Assembly: GCA_036320915.1 (NCBI GenBank)
Contig: JAXBDG010000010.1
Location: 1-64,000, forward strand
Reading direction: 5' to 3'
Source of the DNA: Linnemannia elongata
Lineage: Eukaryota; Mortierellomycota; Mortierellomycetes; Mortierellales; Mortierellaceae
DNA: 64,000 bases
A model generated the notes under the pieces. That model saw only the letters and a program-made list of their open reading frames with translations, did no database searches and had not been told where the DNA came from. Positions 46,901 through 57,300 of the stretch are shown piece after piece. Every line of letters begins with the position of its first letter. Position 1 is the first letter of the stretch. The position numbers and the translations under genes were made by a program.

Positions 46901-47572
46901 AAGGAGTCGAACAACTCTGGTCGTCAGGGTGAGACTACTAGCAACCGGAGTCAGTCCAAGAACCGGGCCAAGCAGACCAAGGGTGATAAGGACAGCGCGT
47001 CATCGACAGCCGGCGACTCCTCTAAGCCAGCATCGTCTCGTAGTAAACAGGAAAAGTCGAGCAGCTCTAGTTCAGCGACGGCCAACCGGCGCAACAAGAA
47101 GTCTTCTGGAGGAAGTGGAGGCGACGGACAGAAGGGAGGTCGAGGTGGTGGAGGAAGCAACGGCAGTGGTAATGGCAGCGCAGGAGGAAACAACGGACGT
47201 GCCCCGCGTGCGGCAGTCGAGTTTAGCCTCGCTGACATTGCCACCGCGGCACCCAGACTGCTGTCGACCAGCAGCAAGGCTGATCAGGAGTCGTTGTTGG
47301 CGGCGGTTGACAACTTTGTCGGATCAGATCCGGCTGGAAGCGGCGATGGATCAAAGAACAGGCAAAAGAAGCGAGCCGGGTCCAAGAATGTTGTCTGGTC
47401 GACCAACTCGAACCGTGGTGAGTCCTCACGACGACAGCAGCCGACCAACAAGGGAACGCAACTGCCTGCAGATCAGGACAAGACGCGTGTGATCATTGTT
47501 GCTTCTGAAGAATCGCCGTCCAACAACCTCAACGGCGCCACCACTAACGGCGATGCCGCTCTCTCAACATGA
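43919..47572 (+). CDS. Cid-family nucleotidyltransferase (non-canonical poly(A)/poly(U) polymerase)
   Basis: Exons 43919-45040, 45144-45256, 45369-45548, 45690-45838, 45945-46179 and 46315-47572 give 1018 aa. The catalytic core has the nucleotide-binding PFGSTVNDLGTSTSDVDICI: GS, then the first two catalytic Asp in DVD. The third Asp is in LSCDVNINTPLG. The central and PAP-associated domains follow (MIIKHWARRRVLNDA, GGTISTYTWICIVINFLQ, GGLLYAFFRRFAIEFDYDNH). The arrangement matches S. pombe Cid1/Cid11/Cid13/Cid16 and animal TUT/GLD-2 enzymes, which tail RNAs with U or A in the cytoplasm. The base specificity cannot be read from sequence alone. About 370 N-terminal residues are acidic and disordered, and the last 250 are Ser/Gly/Lys/Arg-rich, as for RNA binding. 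Confidence 0.9.
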
Positions 47573-47968
47573 TCTGCCTCCTCCTCCTCCTCCTCCTCCT
47601 CCACTTCCCCTCTCTTCTTTTCTTCCTTTCGCTGTGTATCGTTTATCGTTTCCCTCTTCTTCTTGACCTTTTTTTTTTCCTTTTTAATTGTTTATCCTTT
47701 TGTCACATTTCCTCATGCACACCAAGAACCCCCAACCGTAATTCGTTGCCCTATTATTTGTTGTTTTATCTCTCTGCATTTGTCAATTCTCACCTCTACT
47801 GTAAAAACTCTTTTTTTTCTTCCTTCTTTGCAATCCCATTTCAATCACACGTACAAAACATACACTGACATACACTAAATCTTACACCCACAAACACAGC
47901 CAGAAAGAATGTACTGAAAAAAAAAATATATAAAAAAAAGTTAAGCGAAGCCTTTAATGAAGTTGTCG
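47573..47968. other. Shared 3' flank of two convergent genes
   Basis: Begins with CTC repeats, then T-rich, with A-runs and ATATATAAAAAAAAG before the stop of the next gene. No gene seen. Confidence 0.4.
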
Positions 47969-48900
47969 TTACATGTTCTTGAGGTGGTGGACGAGGCGTT
48001 CGTGGAGGTAATCGCTCAATTGGAAGAGTCCGAGGCTGCTGACGATACGATGCGTTGGCATTCTCTGGTACGAGTCTGGCTGGATGACCCCGTCGACGAT
48101 CTGTACACTTCCAAAGATATCTTCAGGCAATGGGATCCTATACGCATTTTGCAACAATGATAATTTTGTTGAAGGGTGTGAGTTAGAGCAATGACGAAGG
48201 TTATGTTGGCGTTCTGGAAAATGATATCCTGACATGTGTAATAGACGCCGGTTAGTACCTTCCGTAAGGAGCAGGGTTGCGATAGTCGGCGATGTGTGTC
48301 CAACTAGTATTAAAAAAAAGGAGGGCGAAGATTTAGCTTGCGGGGTCAAGTCTGCTGTTCTCCACGGATCAAATCATCATGACGAGACAAAAGATATAGC
48401 AACAAAACACGACAAGATCGTGATCTACTCGGTTGTTGCCTTTTTTTTTTTTTTTTTTTCTATTACCCTTCGAGTTGCTGCTGGAGGACGGATTGGACCA
48501 TAGGATCATCAGCCAAGTTCTGCTGAATCACCGTGTGCAGAACATTATTGAAGGCTTCGTTCTCGGTAAACTTGTTAGGCTTGACCAGCAGGTCCTCCGA
48601 GTCACTATGAGAGATATATCCGACGACTTGGCGGGTGTGTTGGGGAAATGTTGGGAGGAAGGAGAGTGCGTAGCTTGATACGGGGGTGCTGGTGGTTGTG
48701 GAAGAAGAGGTGGTGGAAGAGGGGAGGAGGTGGTAGTAGAGAGGGAAGGGGTATGCGGTGTCACGGACGAGGCGTCTTTCGGGAGCTGTTGTGAATTGGC
48801 GACGGAGGAGGAGATGTGCTGTTGAAGGGAATGCGGTGTGAGTGACAGTCTTTGTTGACCGGCAGAAGTGGGAAATGATTGAATTGCGTGTCGCGAACAT
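47969..48900 (-). CDS. Conserved fungal protein with mitochondrial-type N-terminus
   Basis: Exons 48900-48467, 48303-48259 and 48137-47969 give 215 aa. The start (MFATRNSIISHFCRSTKTV, then LLLRRQFTTAPERRLV) is rich in Arg, Ser and Thr with no acid, like a mitochondrial presequence. The C-terminal half is compact and conserved-looking: GWTHIADYRNPAPYGRIPLP, EDIFGSVQIVDGVIQ and SYQRMPTHRIVSSLGLFQLS, ending DYLHERLVHHLKNM. I recall this N-P-x-P-x-G-R-I-P-x-P-E-D-I phrase from uncharacterised fungal proteins but know no function. The small 45-nt middle exon is supported by phase and by continuity of the conserved stretch. Confidence 0.75.
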
Positions 48901-49409
48901 GGCAGTGTGATGTGTCGGATCAGTGAGGCGTGAGGTGAACGAGGAGCTGGAGAAAGGACACTGAGAAAGGTGCGCTTGGAAGACATACTTCCGAGATTGA
49001 TAAAGACTGGGTCATGTGATTAGTGGAATAGTTCGTTTCACACGCGAACAAGTTGCGAGCAGCAAGAAATTGAAACACGACAGTCGAAGACAGATAATGG
49101 CGAATGATATCTGCGTTTTTTATTCTCTTCAAGGGTCAACCCTTGTGTTGGTATGTCTCGACGACATTGGCTTTGTACTATACAGAAAAATGACAGAGGG
49201 GTAGGTATAGATGATCGGGCACTGTCCTCAAACTCCTCTTGCTGTTTGATAGAGTTGAAGGTCAAAGGAGAAAAAAAGTATCCTAAGCAATAACAAGCGT
49301 TTACTCCATGTTGATGTGGCGTTCAAATAAGAAAGGCGCTATCTGTCGAAGGTTGGAGTGGTGGTGTGTTCCTGAGCCGTACATTCATGTCTATTAGTCC
49401 TGGGTATCC

Positions 49410-49889
49410 TTATGCGCCTATTGCTCCAAAGGAACGGAACTTGTAATGGTGTTGAAGGAACCGTGTCCACACTATCATTCGAATTAAATAAAAAAGGCAA
49501 TGATATCGGTTAGTTGCTTTGTTGCAAACATCCCAATTGATCATACGAAGCGAAGAGGCTCCAAGTGGGAATGCGAGAGTATAGCGCAGGGAGACCAACT
49601 AACCCCAGTAAGACATCTTCTTGCCGATCCAGCGTCCGACAAAGGGGAAGATGACCATAGCAAAGAGCTGACGACCCTGTTCCATGTTCTCGTCCCACTC
49701 GCGCTGGATATCGCGTGTGTCGGTTGAAGAGGTGGTTGAGAACTCCGAAAAGTCAGAGTCGTCGTCGATGGAGTCGACGTCGGAGAGCTGCTCATCGATG
49801 TCCCATATCCGCTGTTCGAGTGTGTCCTTTGTCTCTTGTGCTGCGGTGTCGATGTAGCCGTCCGCGGTTGTTGGGAGTGGTGCTGCCAT
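49410..49889 (-). CDS. MIM2: Mim2-like mitochondrial outer-membrane import protein
   Basis: Exons 49889-49604 and 49471-49410 give 115 aa. After an acidic, Asp/Ser-rich N-terminal half (SDVDSIDDDSDFSEFSTTSS) there is a single membrane segment: REWDENMEQGRQLFAMVIFP, then FVGRWIGKKMSYWVWTRFLQ. The combination of an acidic N-terminus, one helix, G-R-x-x-G-(R/K)-(K/R) and a following aromatic W-x-R matches Mim2, a partner of Mim1 in the complex that inserts multi-span and signal-anchored proteins into the mitochondrial outer membrane. The identification is from motif memory and overall layout. The second exon is supported by continuity of the aromatic/basic tail. It faces PAT1 across a 655-bp divergent promoter. 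Confidence 0.7.
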
Positions 49890-50544
49890 TTTTGCTCTTT
49901 GGTTGAATGAATGAATGAATGAATAAATGCGAATGTGTGAGTATGAATGAAGAGAAGGGCGTTTGCGGCCGTGTAACGGGTTGTAACGCGCTCCCTCTCG
50001 AGATTCGAGATCGTGACGTAGTAGTTATTTTGCAAATAATCGCAAGTGCTACAGAAGTGTTCCATTGGAGCGATGTGAGCCAAAGCTGCAAAGAGTGGGT
50101 GGCGCGCAAGGCTAAAGGACCCAAAGGAAGAAGAGAAAGATAGACATATCGAAGAAGAGCACCTTCCTGTCCCTCACAGCTCCCTCCACGTCCCCCTCCT
50201 TTCTTCTTTCTTTACGCACATCCATCCACGCTCACCCCCACGGCGGATTTGCATCAGAGAGAGACAGAGTGCGAGAGCGAGACGACAGTTAGACAGTCAG
50301 ACAGAACGAGGACATAACACAGTCATCACCCGACAGACAAGTCAAGCAAGCGCAGGAAACACACTCATCCTAGCCTGTTGTCAGCATAACACTCACTCCC
50401 AACAAATACACATACTGAGAACAAGGACCCAGAGCAGCAAGGGAAAAAAAGGGACCAAAATAACAACAAACAATACAAACAACTTTTTTCACCACTCAGC
50501 CAGAACAGATTCCATCAGGACTCAGGATTCCCAACCTATCCCTC
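49890..50544. promoter_or_regulatory. Divergent promoter/leader region, MIM2 and PAT1
   Basis: 655 bp between two start codons on opposite strands. A GAATGAATGAATGAAT repeat lies right upstream of MIM2 (49907-49924). The PAT1 side has a long A/C-rich leader (50280-50540). No other gene recognised. Confidence 0.45.
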
Positions 50545-53500
50545 ATGTCCGACTTTTTTGGCTTCAACACGGTCATGCCTGGCCGCCAGGGTGGCAGAAT
50601 CGCCCTGAACCTCGAGGAGCAGCAGGAGCTCGACCGTCAGGTCCAAAAGTACGCTCTCGAGACCGGTGAGGACTTTGAGATTTACGACTATGGCGAGACC
50701 TACGACAACCTAGCCGATGATCTCGAGGAAACGAGGGATGATCTTAACGACGAGACCTTTGGTGGTGCAGGCGGAGCAGATGAAGGCAAGTTTTTTTTGT
50801 TGAGCTCATTCTTCTTGAGACAATTGGACTCTCACTTACACACCCACAGATACACATACACGGTGGAGGAAAGGAACAATTGACATCTATTACAATCTAA
50901 CAAACTAATGCTAACATAATACTACGCTCACCTTCCCTCTATCAAACAGGAACCGACTTTGACTTTGCAAAGAACACGCACCAGGTCGCCCCTGCCCTCA
51001 AGAAGGAAGAGGAGCTCTACATCAAGCAGAGTGATCATTCCGGTGAGTGCCACATCACTCGTTAGCAAAACAATTCGATATAGCATTCCAAGGAGATTTC
51101 TTTTGACTAACTTTTTTGCCTATGTATTCATCAACAAACAACAGGTGTCCGCCGCTCCTCTTTTGCCTCTTTGTGGGAGAACAACGGAAACAACTTGCAG
51201 GGGCTGCCTGAGGTATGGATGTTATGGAACAGTTACTTTCGCAATAGCAGGCGTACTCAACAACATATGAACACCTCTTACGATCATGGACTCTGGATGC
51301 GTCACATCACACCGCTAACTAAGCATTATTCAAATGTCATTATTAGCCTTCGCATGCTGCGTCGTCGATCTGGGGCTCTTTCAGCAACACAACCGCCAAG
51401 GGTATGGGTACGAACAGAATATACAGGACGAAACTATGATACTATGTCAAAACTGGATAATGTGTTCCTCGACCAGGCTATTGATCCTGTTCACGCTTTT
51501 CCAAAATATACACAAACTGGACAATCGGCATTCGCTCTCCTCTAGATCTCGGCGGCAATGGTGGATTCGCTGTTCACGATCCTGTCTTTGGACAGGGCAC
51601 CTTTGCTCTTTCACGACCTTCCGGCTTTGGTGGCAACCAGCCTAGTCTGGAGGAAATTGAGGCTCAGCTCTCGAGAACTGCCGGCGCTCAGCCCCACATG
51701 CAAATGCAACAAGAGCGCAAGATGATGAGTTTGGAGGAGGTTGAAGCTGCCTTGATGAATATCAACGGAGGACGCCCCATCTACTCAGAGGCCATGATCG
51801 CCGAGCAGCAGGCCAAGCAGGCCAGACTTGAGCAACGCCGTGCCGAGAGACAGGCCAAGCAAGCTGAGATTGTAAGTCACTTGAACAGGATCATGATCAA
51901 AATGGGCTATTCGACATGGGCTTTTATGAGCTGGATCTTGTAGATCAGATCGACTTAGACCATCTATTCCATTTTTCCGTTTTCACCTTAGGCCAAGCAC
52001 AATGGCTTGATGACACAGAGCGACAAGGACTTTATCAACCGCATTCAGATCTCGCAGTTGGTCACGGATGATCCCTATGCCGACGACTTTTACTGCCAGG
52101 TCTACACCGCTCTTCGCAACAGACACTTGCAGCAAATGGGTATTCCTGGCAACATGATGGACCCAGAGGGCAACCAGGGCGACAGCAGACGTCGCGGAGG
52201 CAACGGCCGCACTGAGCAGCGCATGCAGCAGCAGGTCCAAAGAATCGTCAGCGATGCCAAGCGTAACCCCAAGCGCACCAACGGTAACCCCTATGACATT
52301 TTCTTGTTGTTTTTATCCATGTCATGGTGTCATGAAAATGATGAAAAAAGGTCGACGCCTCGCTCATATATTTGTTAACTCGCTATGAAATAGTGACTGT
52401 GGAGGGTGCTCTTGGAAAGATTGCAGTGAACTCGGTTCTCAACCCTCGTCAGCTTTTGCAGGTCTCAAAGCGTGGAAGCTACACCGAGTCGTCGGGATCT
52501 AACTCGCCTAAGCCCCCTTCGCCTGGACCCGTCAGCACCAAATCGCACACTGTTCTTGGATGGATCGAGAACGTTTACACATACGTCCTGGCTCTGGAAC
52601 AGAAGAGGCGACAGCAACCACCACCTCCAAGAATGGGGGAGGAGGAGATTGCCGGAGAGGCCATCCGTCGTTGGAACGAGGAGTATGGTGTCCTTGCCCG
52701 CAAGATGTGGAACGAACTTCGTATCACTGTCCCCATTGGCATCGTGTAAGTTGACAACACCACCGTTGACTGGCAGTTCTACTTGCCTCTTGTCTTTGAA
52801 GTACCTACATGCGATGACTGAAACTCTACTCTAAAACTCTTGCTATTCCATTCCGCTTGTTAGCCATCCTCATCCTTTCATTTCGATTTTGAACTACTCC
52901 AAGGGCAAAAAGGTCATTCCTCGTGTCCTTCGTCATTTGTTGCCTGAGCAGACGCTGACTCTGTTGACCATGTTGGTGGCCAACTTTGAGTCATTGAATG
53001 TATGCAAGTCGGAGGTCTACGCCGATGTCCAGGGCAACCAGGAGATTGAGTTGTTTATGAACACGATTGTCCCACCACTCCTCGGGTTTGTCTCTGAGGC
53101 GCCCTTCAGGATCGTTGTCGGTCTTTTGGCCTTGTTTATTGAGCGCAACAATATGATTTGGGTTGCCAGGAGCAAGGTAATGAATAGCTTTATGGTTTCC
53201 CCTCGTTTTATCAGATCTGCCTGTTGTGAGACAATCAGATGGGATACTATGATTGAATATGGTGCCAATGCTAATACTTTCTGCCTATGCGTCATAACCT
53301 CATTTTTAGCCTGGTTTGGCCTTTTTGACACTGTTCTTGAGCCGCGCCGAGATACTTAAGCAGGGCCAGGGTAACTACCCCATCCCCGACGACCGCGAGG
53401 TTAACCAATGGTAAGCATTCCTCGGTACAATATTGGTTTCTGGGCTGCAGCATGGCTTCATGGGTGTTTGTTATTTTATTTTGGCCGTATGACGAGTGCT

Positions 53501-54032
53501 TTCAGGTTCGAGGGCCGCCTCGCCGCGGGTACTTTTTGCGTTGTATATACCCTTGAACGAATCTAACATTTCCTCTTTTTTTACCATTTGGTTTATTCGC
53601 CGACACCTTAATAGGAACGAGCTTTACCATAGACTGTTTAACCAGTTGCAGACGCACTTTTCAGCATTGTTCATGCCCAAGGCCACGATGGCCGAGGATG
53701 TGCACGTATGGCGCTTCTTGGCCGCCATGGCCGTCGGCGCCACTGTTGACCAGCAACACGTTCTCGTCACCGAAGTGAGGTAATTAATCCCCATTGGCAT
53801 GATGCTGTCAAGTTGTCTCTTTTTTTATCATTTTAAAACGCGTGTGGCAATCGGCTAACGTTTCTTGTTTTCTTACCTGTGTAATTATAGAGAACAAGTA
53901 CTGGAAAATGTGATTGCGGCACAGACATCGCGTTTGTCGCCCGAGAAGGCGGCACAGAGGATCGGAAACGTCAACTTGTTTTTGCACGCACTTGGCCTGG
54001 ATGCCTCTCAAGTGTCAGTGCCAGCCATGTAA
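50545..54032 (+). CDS. PAT1: Pat1, mRNA decapping activator
   Basis: Eleven exons: 50545-50785, 50950-51042, 51145-51212, 51347-51401, 51546-51871, 51992-52283, 52394-52745, 52864-53176, 53310-53410, 53615-53779 and 53891-54032, giving 715 aa. The N-terminus MSDFFGFNTVMPG with an acidic helix (ETYDNLADDLEETRDDLNDE) is the Dhh1-binding region. It is followed by short motifs SSFASLWENN and SSIWGSF, then a Gln/Arg-rich stretch and the helical Pat-C domain (FINRIQISQLVTDDPYADDF, EGALGKIAVNSVLNPRQLL, LLPEQTLTLLTMLVANFESL, ISILNYSKGKKVIPRVLRHL). Pat1 links Dhh1, the Lsm1-7 ring and Dcp2 in P-bodies. Intron 1 uses a GC donor (GAAG|GCAAGT), and the 55-nt exon 4 is needed to restore phase. It converges with the TMEM184-family gene. 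Confidence 0.95.
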
Positions 54033-54319
54033 AAAATCCCCCTCACAACAAAAGTCTTGTGCCCTTCTTTTTTTACGCGCATTTTTATCCACCCCATCAC
54101 TACCAGCTTACGATGCACTCATTACCAGACGAAAAGAAAGAAAAAAACAAATAAAAAAGTACAAAAACAAGCAGCAAACCATACATTGCAGATTCTCCTT
54201 TGGTTTGTTTTGTTTGAGATGGATCGTGGGAGAAATAAGAAAAGGCGGTGCTAATTTTATTAAAGGTTGGGGGGGGGAGACAAGATGAAGATGGTATGGA
54301 CAGAAGAAAACCCCTAAAC
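54033..54319. other. Shared 3' flank of PAT1 and the TMEM184-family gene
   Basis: 287 bp between convergent stops. It contains AACAAATAAAAAAGTAC (54147-54163), which may serve as PAT1 polyadenylation signal, and a G9 run (54269-54277). Confidence 0.4.
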
Positions 54320-57300
54320 CTAGTCTCGAAGAGTGGGGGCTGGGACGGCAATGGGTGGTGAGCGTGTCCAGAGGATTGCCTCTTCGTAAGGTCCATCATC
54401 CTCGTACGCTCCCGGTCCAGGCCCTTGTCGGTGTGGTTGTAAAGGTGGGACACGAGAACGACCATCGATATCACCAGTGCCACGTCTACCGCCGATCTGA
54501 GGGATCATTGGGCGGTCAACAGACTGCTGTTGTTGCCATCGTTGAGCAGGTGGCTGTTGTTGCTGTTGCAATGACAAAGGATCGACCATGGGTGGGCTTC
54601 TGATAATTCGCTGACGGGCGTCTCGTTCTCGCTGCTGAAGCTCGTAGTCGCGGACAAAGGGGGCTGCATACCGTGAGGCGGGGAAGAGGTTCTCGGAGGG
54701 GCTTTCGGGCGGGTAGTAGGGGTCTCTGCTGCTGTTGTTGTTGTCGTACTTGTCGGCCGTGTACCTTGGGTCTCTGTCTCTATCGCGGTCTCGGCGGTCT
54801 CGTGTGGTAGGAGAAGGGTCTTGGGCACGACGGATAGGACGAGAGGAACGGCTGTCGAGAGGGGCGAGGACTGGAGGGGGTGGAGATCGGTAGAGGGTGT
54901 CGACGGAGGGGCGGCTGTATTGAGGTTGGGGCTGAGGAATATAGGGTAGTCTCGAGAAGTCATCCAAATAGGGCCGGGAGGAGTACTGCTGCTGGTAGGG
55001 TTGTTGCGGTCTCTGGTAATAGTACCGTTGATCCCTATCTCTGTCTCTGTCTCTGTCTCTGTCTCTGTCCCTGTCTCTGTCCCTGTCTCTTTCTCTGTCT
55101 CTGTCCCAGTCGCGATCCCTTGTGTTAGCTCGCTCGCGTCGCTGTCGATCGTACAGGTCTTTATCCTGAGGGAACTGGTAGAGCTGCGCTGGTGGGACTG
55201 GTTGCGGTAGAGGCATCGGGTATCTATAAGCCTGTTGGTACCGACTGCCTTTGGGGACTCGACTGACACCCCCACCGACCGTTGGTCTGAATCCATAGTC
55301 GTGCACTCTAAACCCTCCACCACTGCTGTCCGAGTCGAGACTTTCTAAGCTATTCCTGCGCCTAGGCAATAGGTGCTGCTGATGTTGTAGGTGTCGACAA
55401 TTAGAAGAAGGAGTAGGAGGTTTCATAGTTGCCCGCTGCTGTTGCTGGTCGCGCGAGTCGTGTTTCTGATGATATGGTAGTTGACGCTGACGTCGGTGCT
55501 GTTGCTCTTGGTACTGCAGCTCCTGTTGGGTGCGCTGTTGGTCCTGCAGTCTCTGTCGGTGTTGCAATAGATTGTACTCTGCCACGATTGGATCTTCCTG
55601 CACCACCTGTTGTTGTTGTTCCTGCACTGCATCTGCAGCTGCAGCTGCAGTATTATTACTATCGTCCGATGGTACTTTTCCCGGATCGGGAACTTGACTT
55701 TCGACGGGAGCAGGCAGTGGTAAGGTTGATTCTCCTCCTCCTCCTCCTCCTCCTCCTCCTCCTCCTCCTCCTCCTCCTCCTCCTCCTCCTCCTCCTCCTC
55801 CTCCTCCTCCTGTTTTCTTTTCCTTGGAAAGGAGATGAAGCTGGTCAGACTTCTCCTCGCCTTGTATTACAACGGAGGTATGGTCAGGGGCAGCAACAAC
55901 ACTTGCAACACCTCCTACAGCTGCAACTGCATCATCGACAGAGCCAGGGACAACGGGAGCGGCGGAGGAAGAAGAGGTAGAAGAAGGATCGGAATGATCT
56001 GATTGCATTGGAAACTGAGAGCGCCTTCTTTCTTCGCGCAGGAGCTGTTGTTGCTGTTGCAGCTGGAGGTAATACTGGGCCTGGCGGTCCTGCTCCTCGA
56101 GGTAATGCATCCGTTCGAGGTAGTGTTCGTGGTCGAGGCCGTAATGGGATAGCTCGGGGTCTGAGCGACTTGCCTCTCGGTGGTGGTAGAATCCTTCTCC
56201 TACTGCTCCTAGAGATGCGGGTGCGAGTGAGTCGGTGGTGGTACTCATCGACAGGACAGAGGTGTCGGCAGAATCGCCGCGCTGATGGTGAAGGAAGTGG
56301 TGGCTGCTGGGCACTCCTCTTTGTTGCTGCTGTTGGCCGTAGTGTGAAAGTGCGGCAATGCGGGGATCGCTCGTTGCTGAGAATGGCTCGCGGGTGAATC
56401 CTTTGCCGCCATTGTTGTTCCTGTCATTGCTCTTATTGTCGTTAATGTTGTTCTCAAATTCCCGATCGAATTGGTAGGGCCTACTGCCTTTGGTGACAAA
56501 GTTATCGTTTGCCAACCTTGTCAATCCGCCACGAGGAGGAACATCGATATCGACTGGTGGTACACTTCTGCCTCCGCCTCGACCTGAACCAGCAACAGGA
56601 GCATGAGGCTCTGGCGATATGGGTGGTACGGGAATAGGAAGAACATAAGGTGCCGGTCCTACTCCTACCGCTGCTGCTCGCTCCAGATCGCGATCGCGGT
56701 GGTCGAATCGACTTGTCGTAGGTTCCTGGTCGATTTCTACACGGTGGTCTCGTGGGCGTTGTTGTTGACGACGCTCATAGTCCCACTCGCTACCTCCTCC
56801 TCTAGCTGCAGATTCCTGAACATTGTAAGGTTGATATTGGTGACGGTGATCTTGCCGGTACTGCATCGGGACCGGGCTATCGACCGAGGTGCCAGGAGAA
56901 CCTATATTCCCGTTAACAGGTGACAGGGGCAGGTCGACATAGAGTCCAGAGAGGGCAATCTTGCGCTCGACCGGGTCTGGCTGGATATCTGGAAGGGTCG
57001 CTCGTTCGGTCCTGGCTGCATCTGCTTTCTCCAGCTTGATTGATGGGTCGCGCTCGAGGTGGGGTAGGATCGGGTTTGTGGCGGTGGCCTTTTTGACAGG
57101 TTTGACGGGTTTGCGGGCGACGGTTGAGCGACCGACGGTTGAGAGGCCGTAGGCTTCGGTGCCTGATCCTGCGCCCCCTCTTCCCTCGCCCATGTCGTAG
57201 GCGGCGTCTGCACGTCGACTTCGACCTCCCTGGTAGCTGCCATTGTTGTTGTTATCCTGGAACTGGCGATAGCGACTAACGGGTCCTTGTCCTGCGCCTG

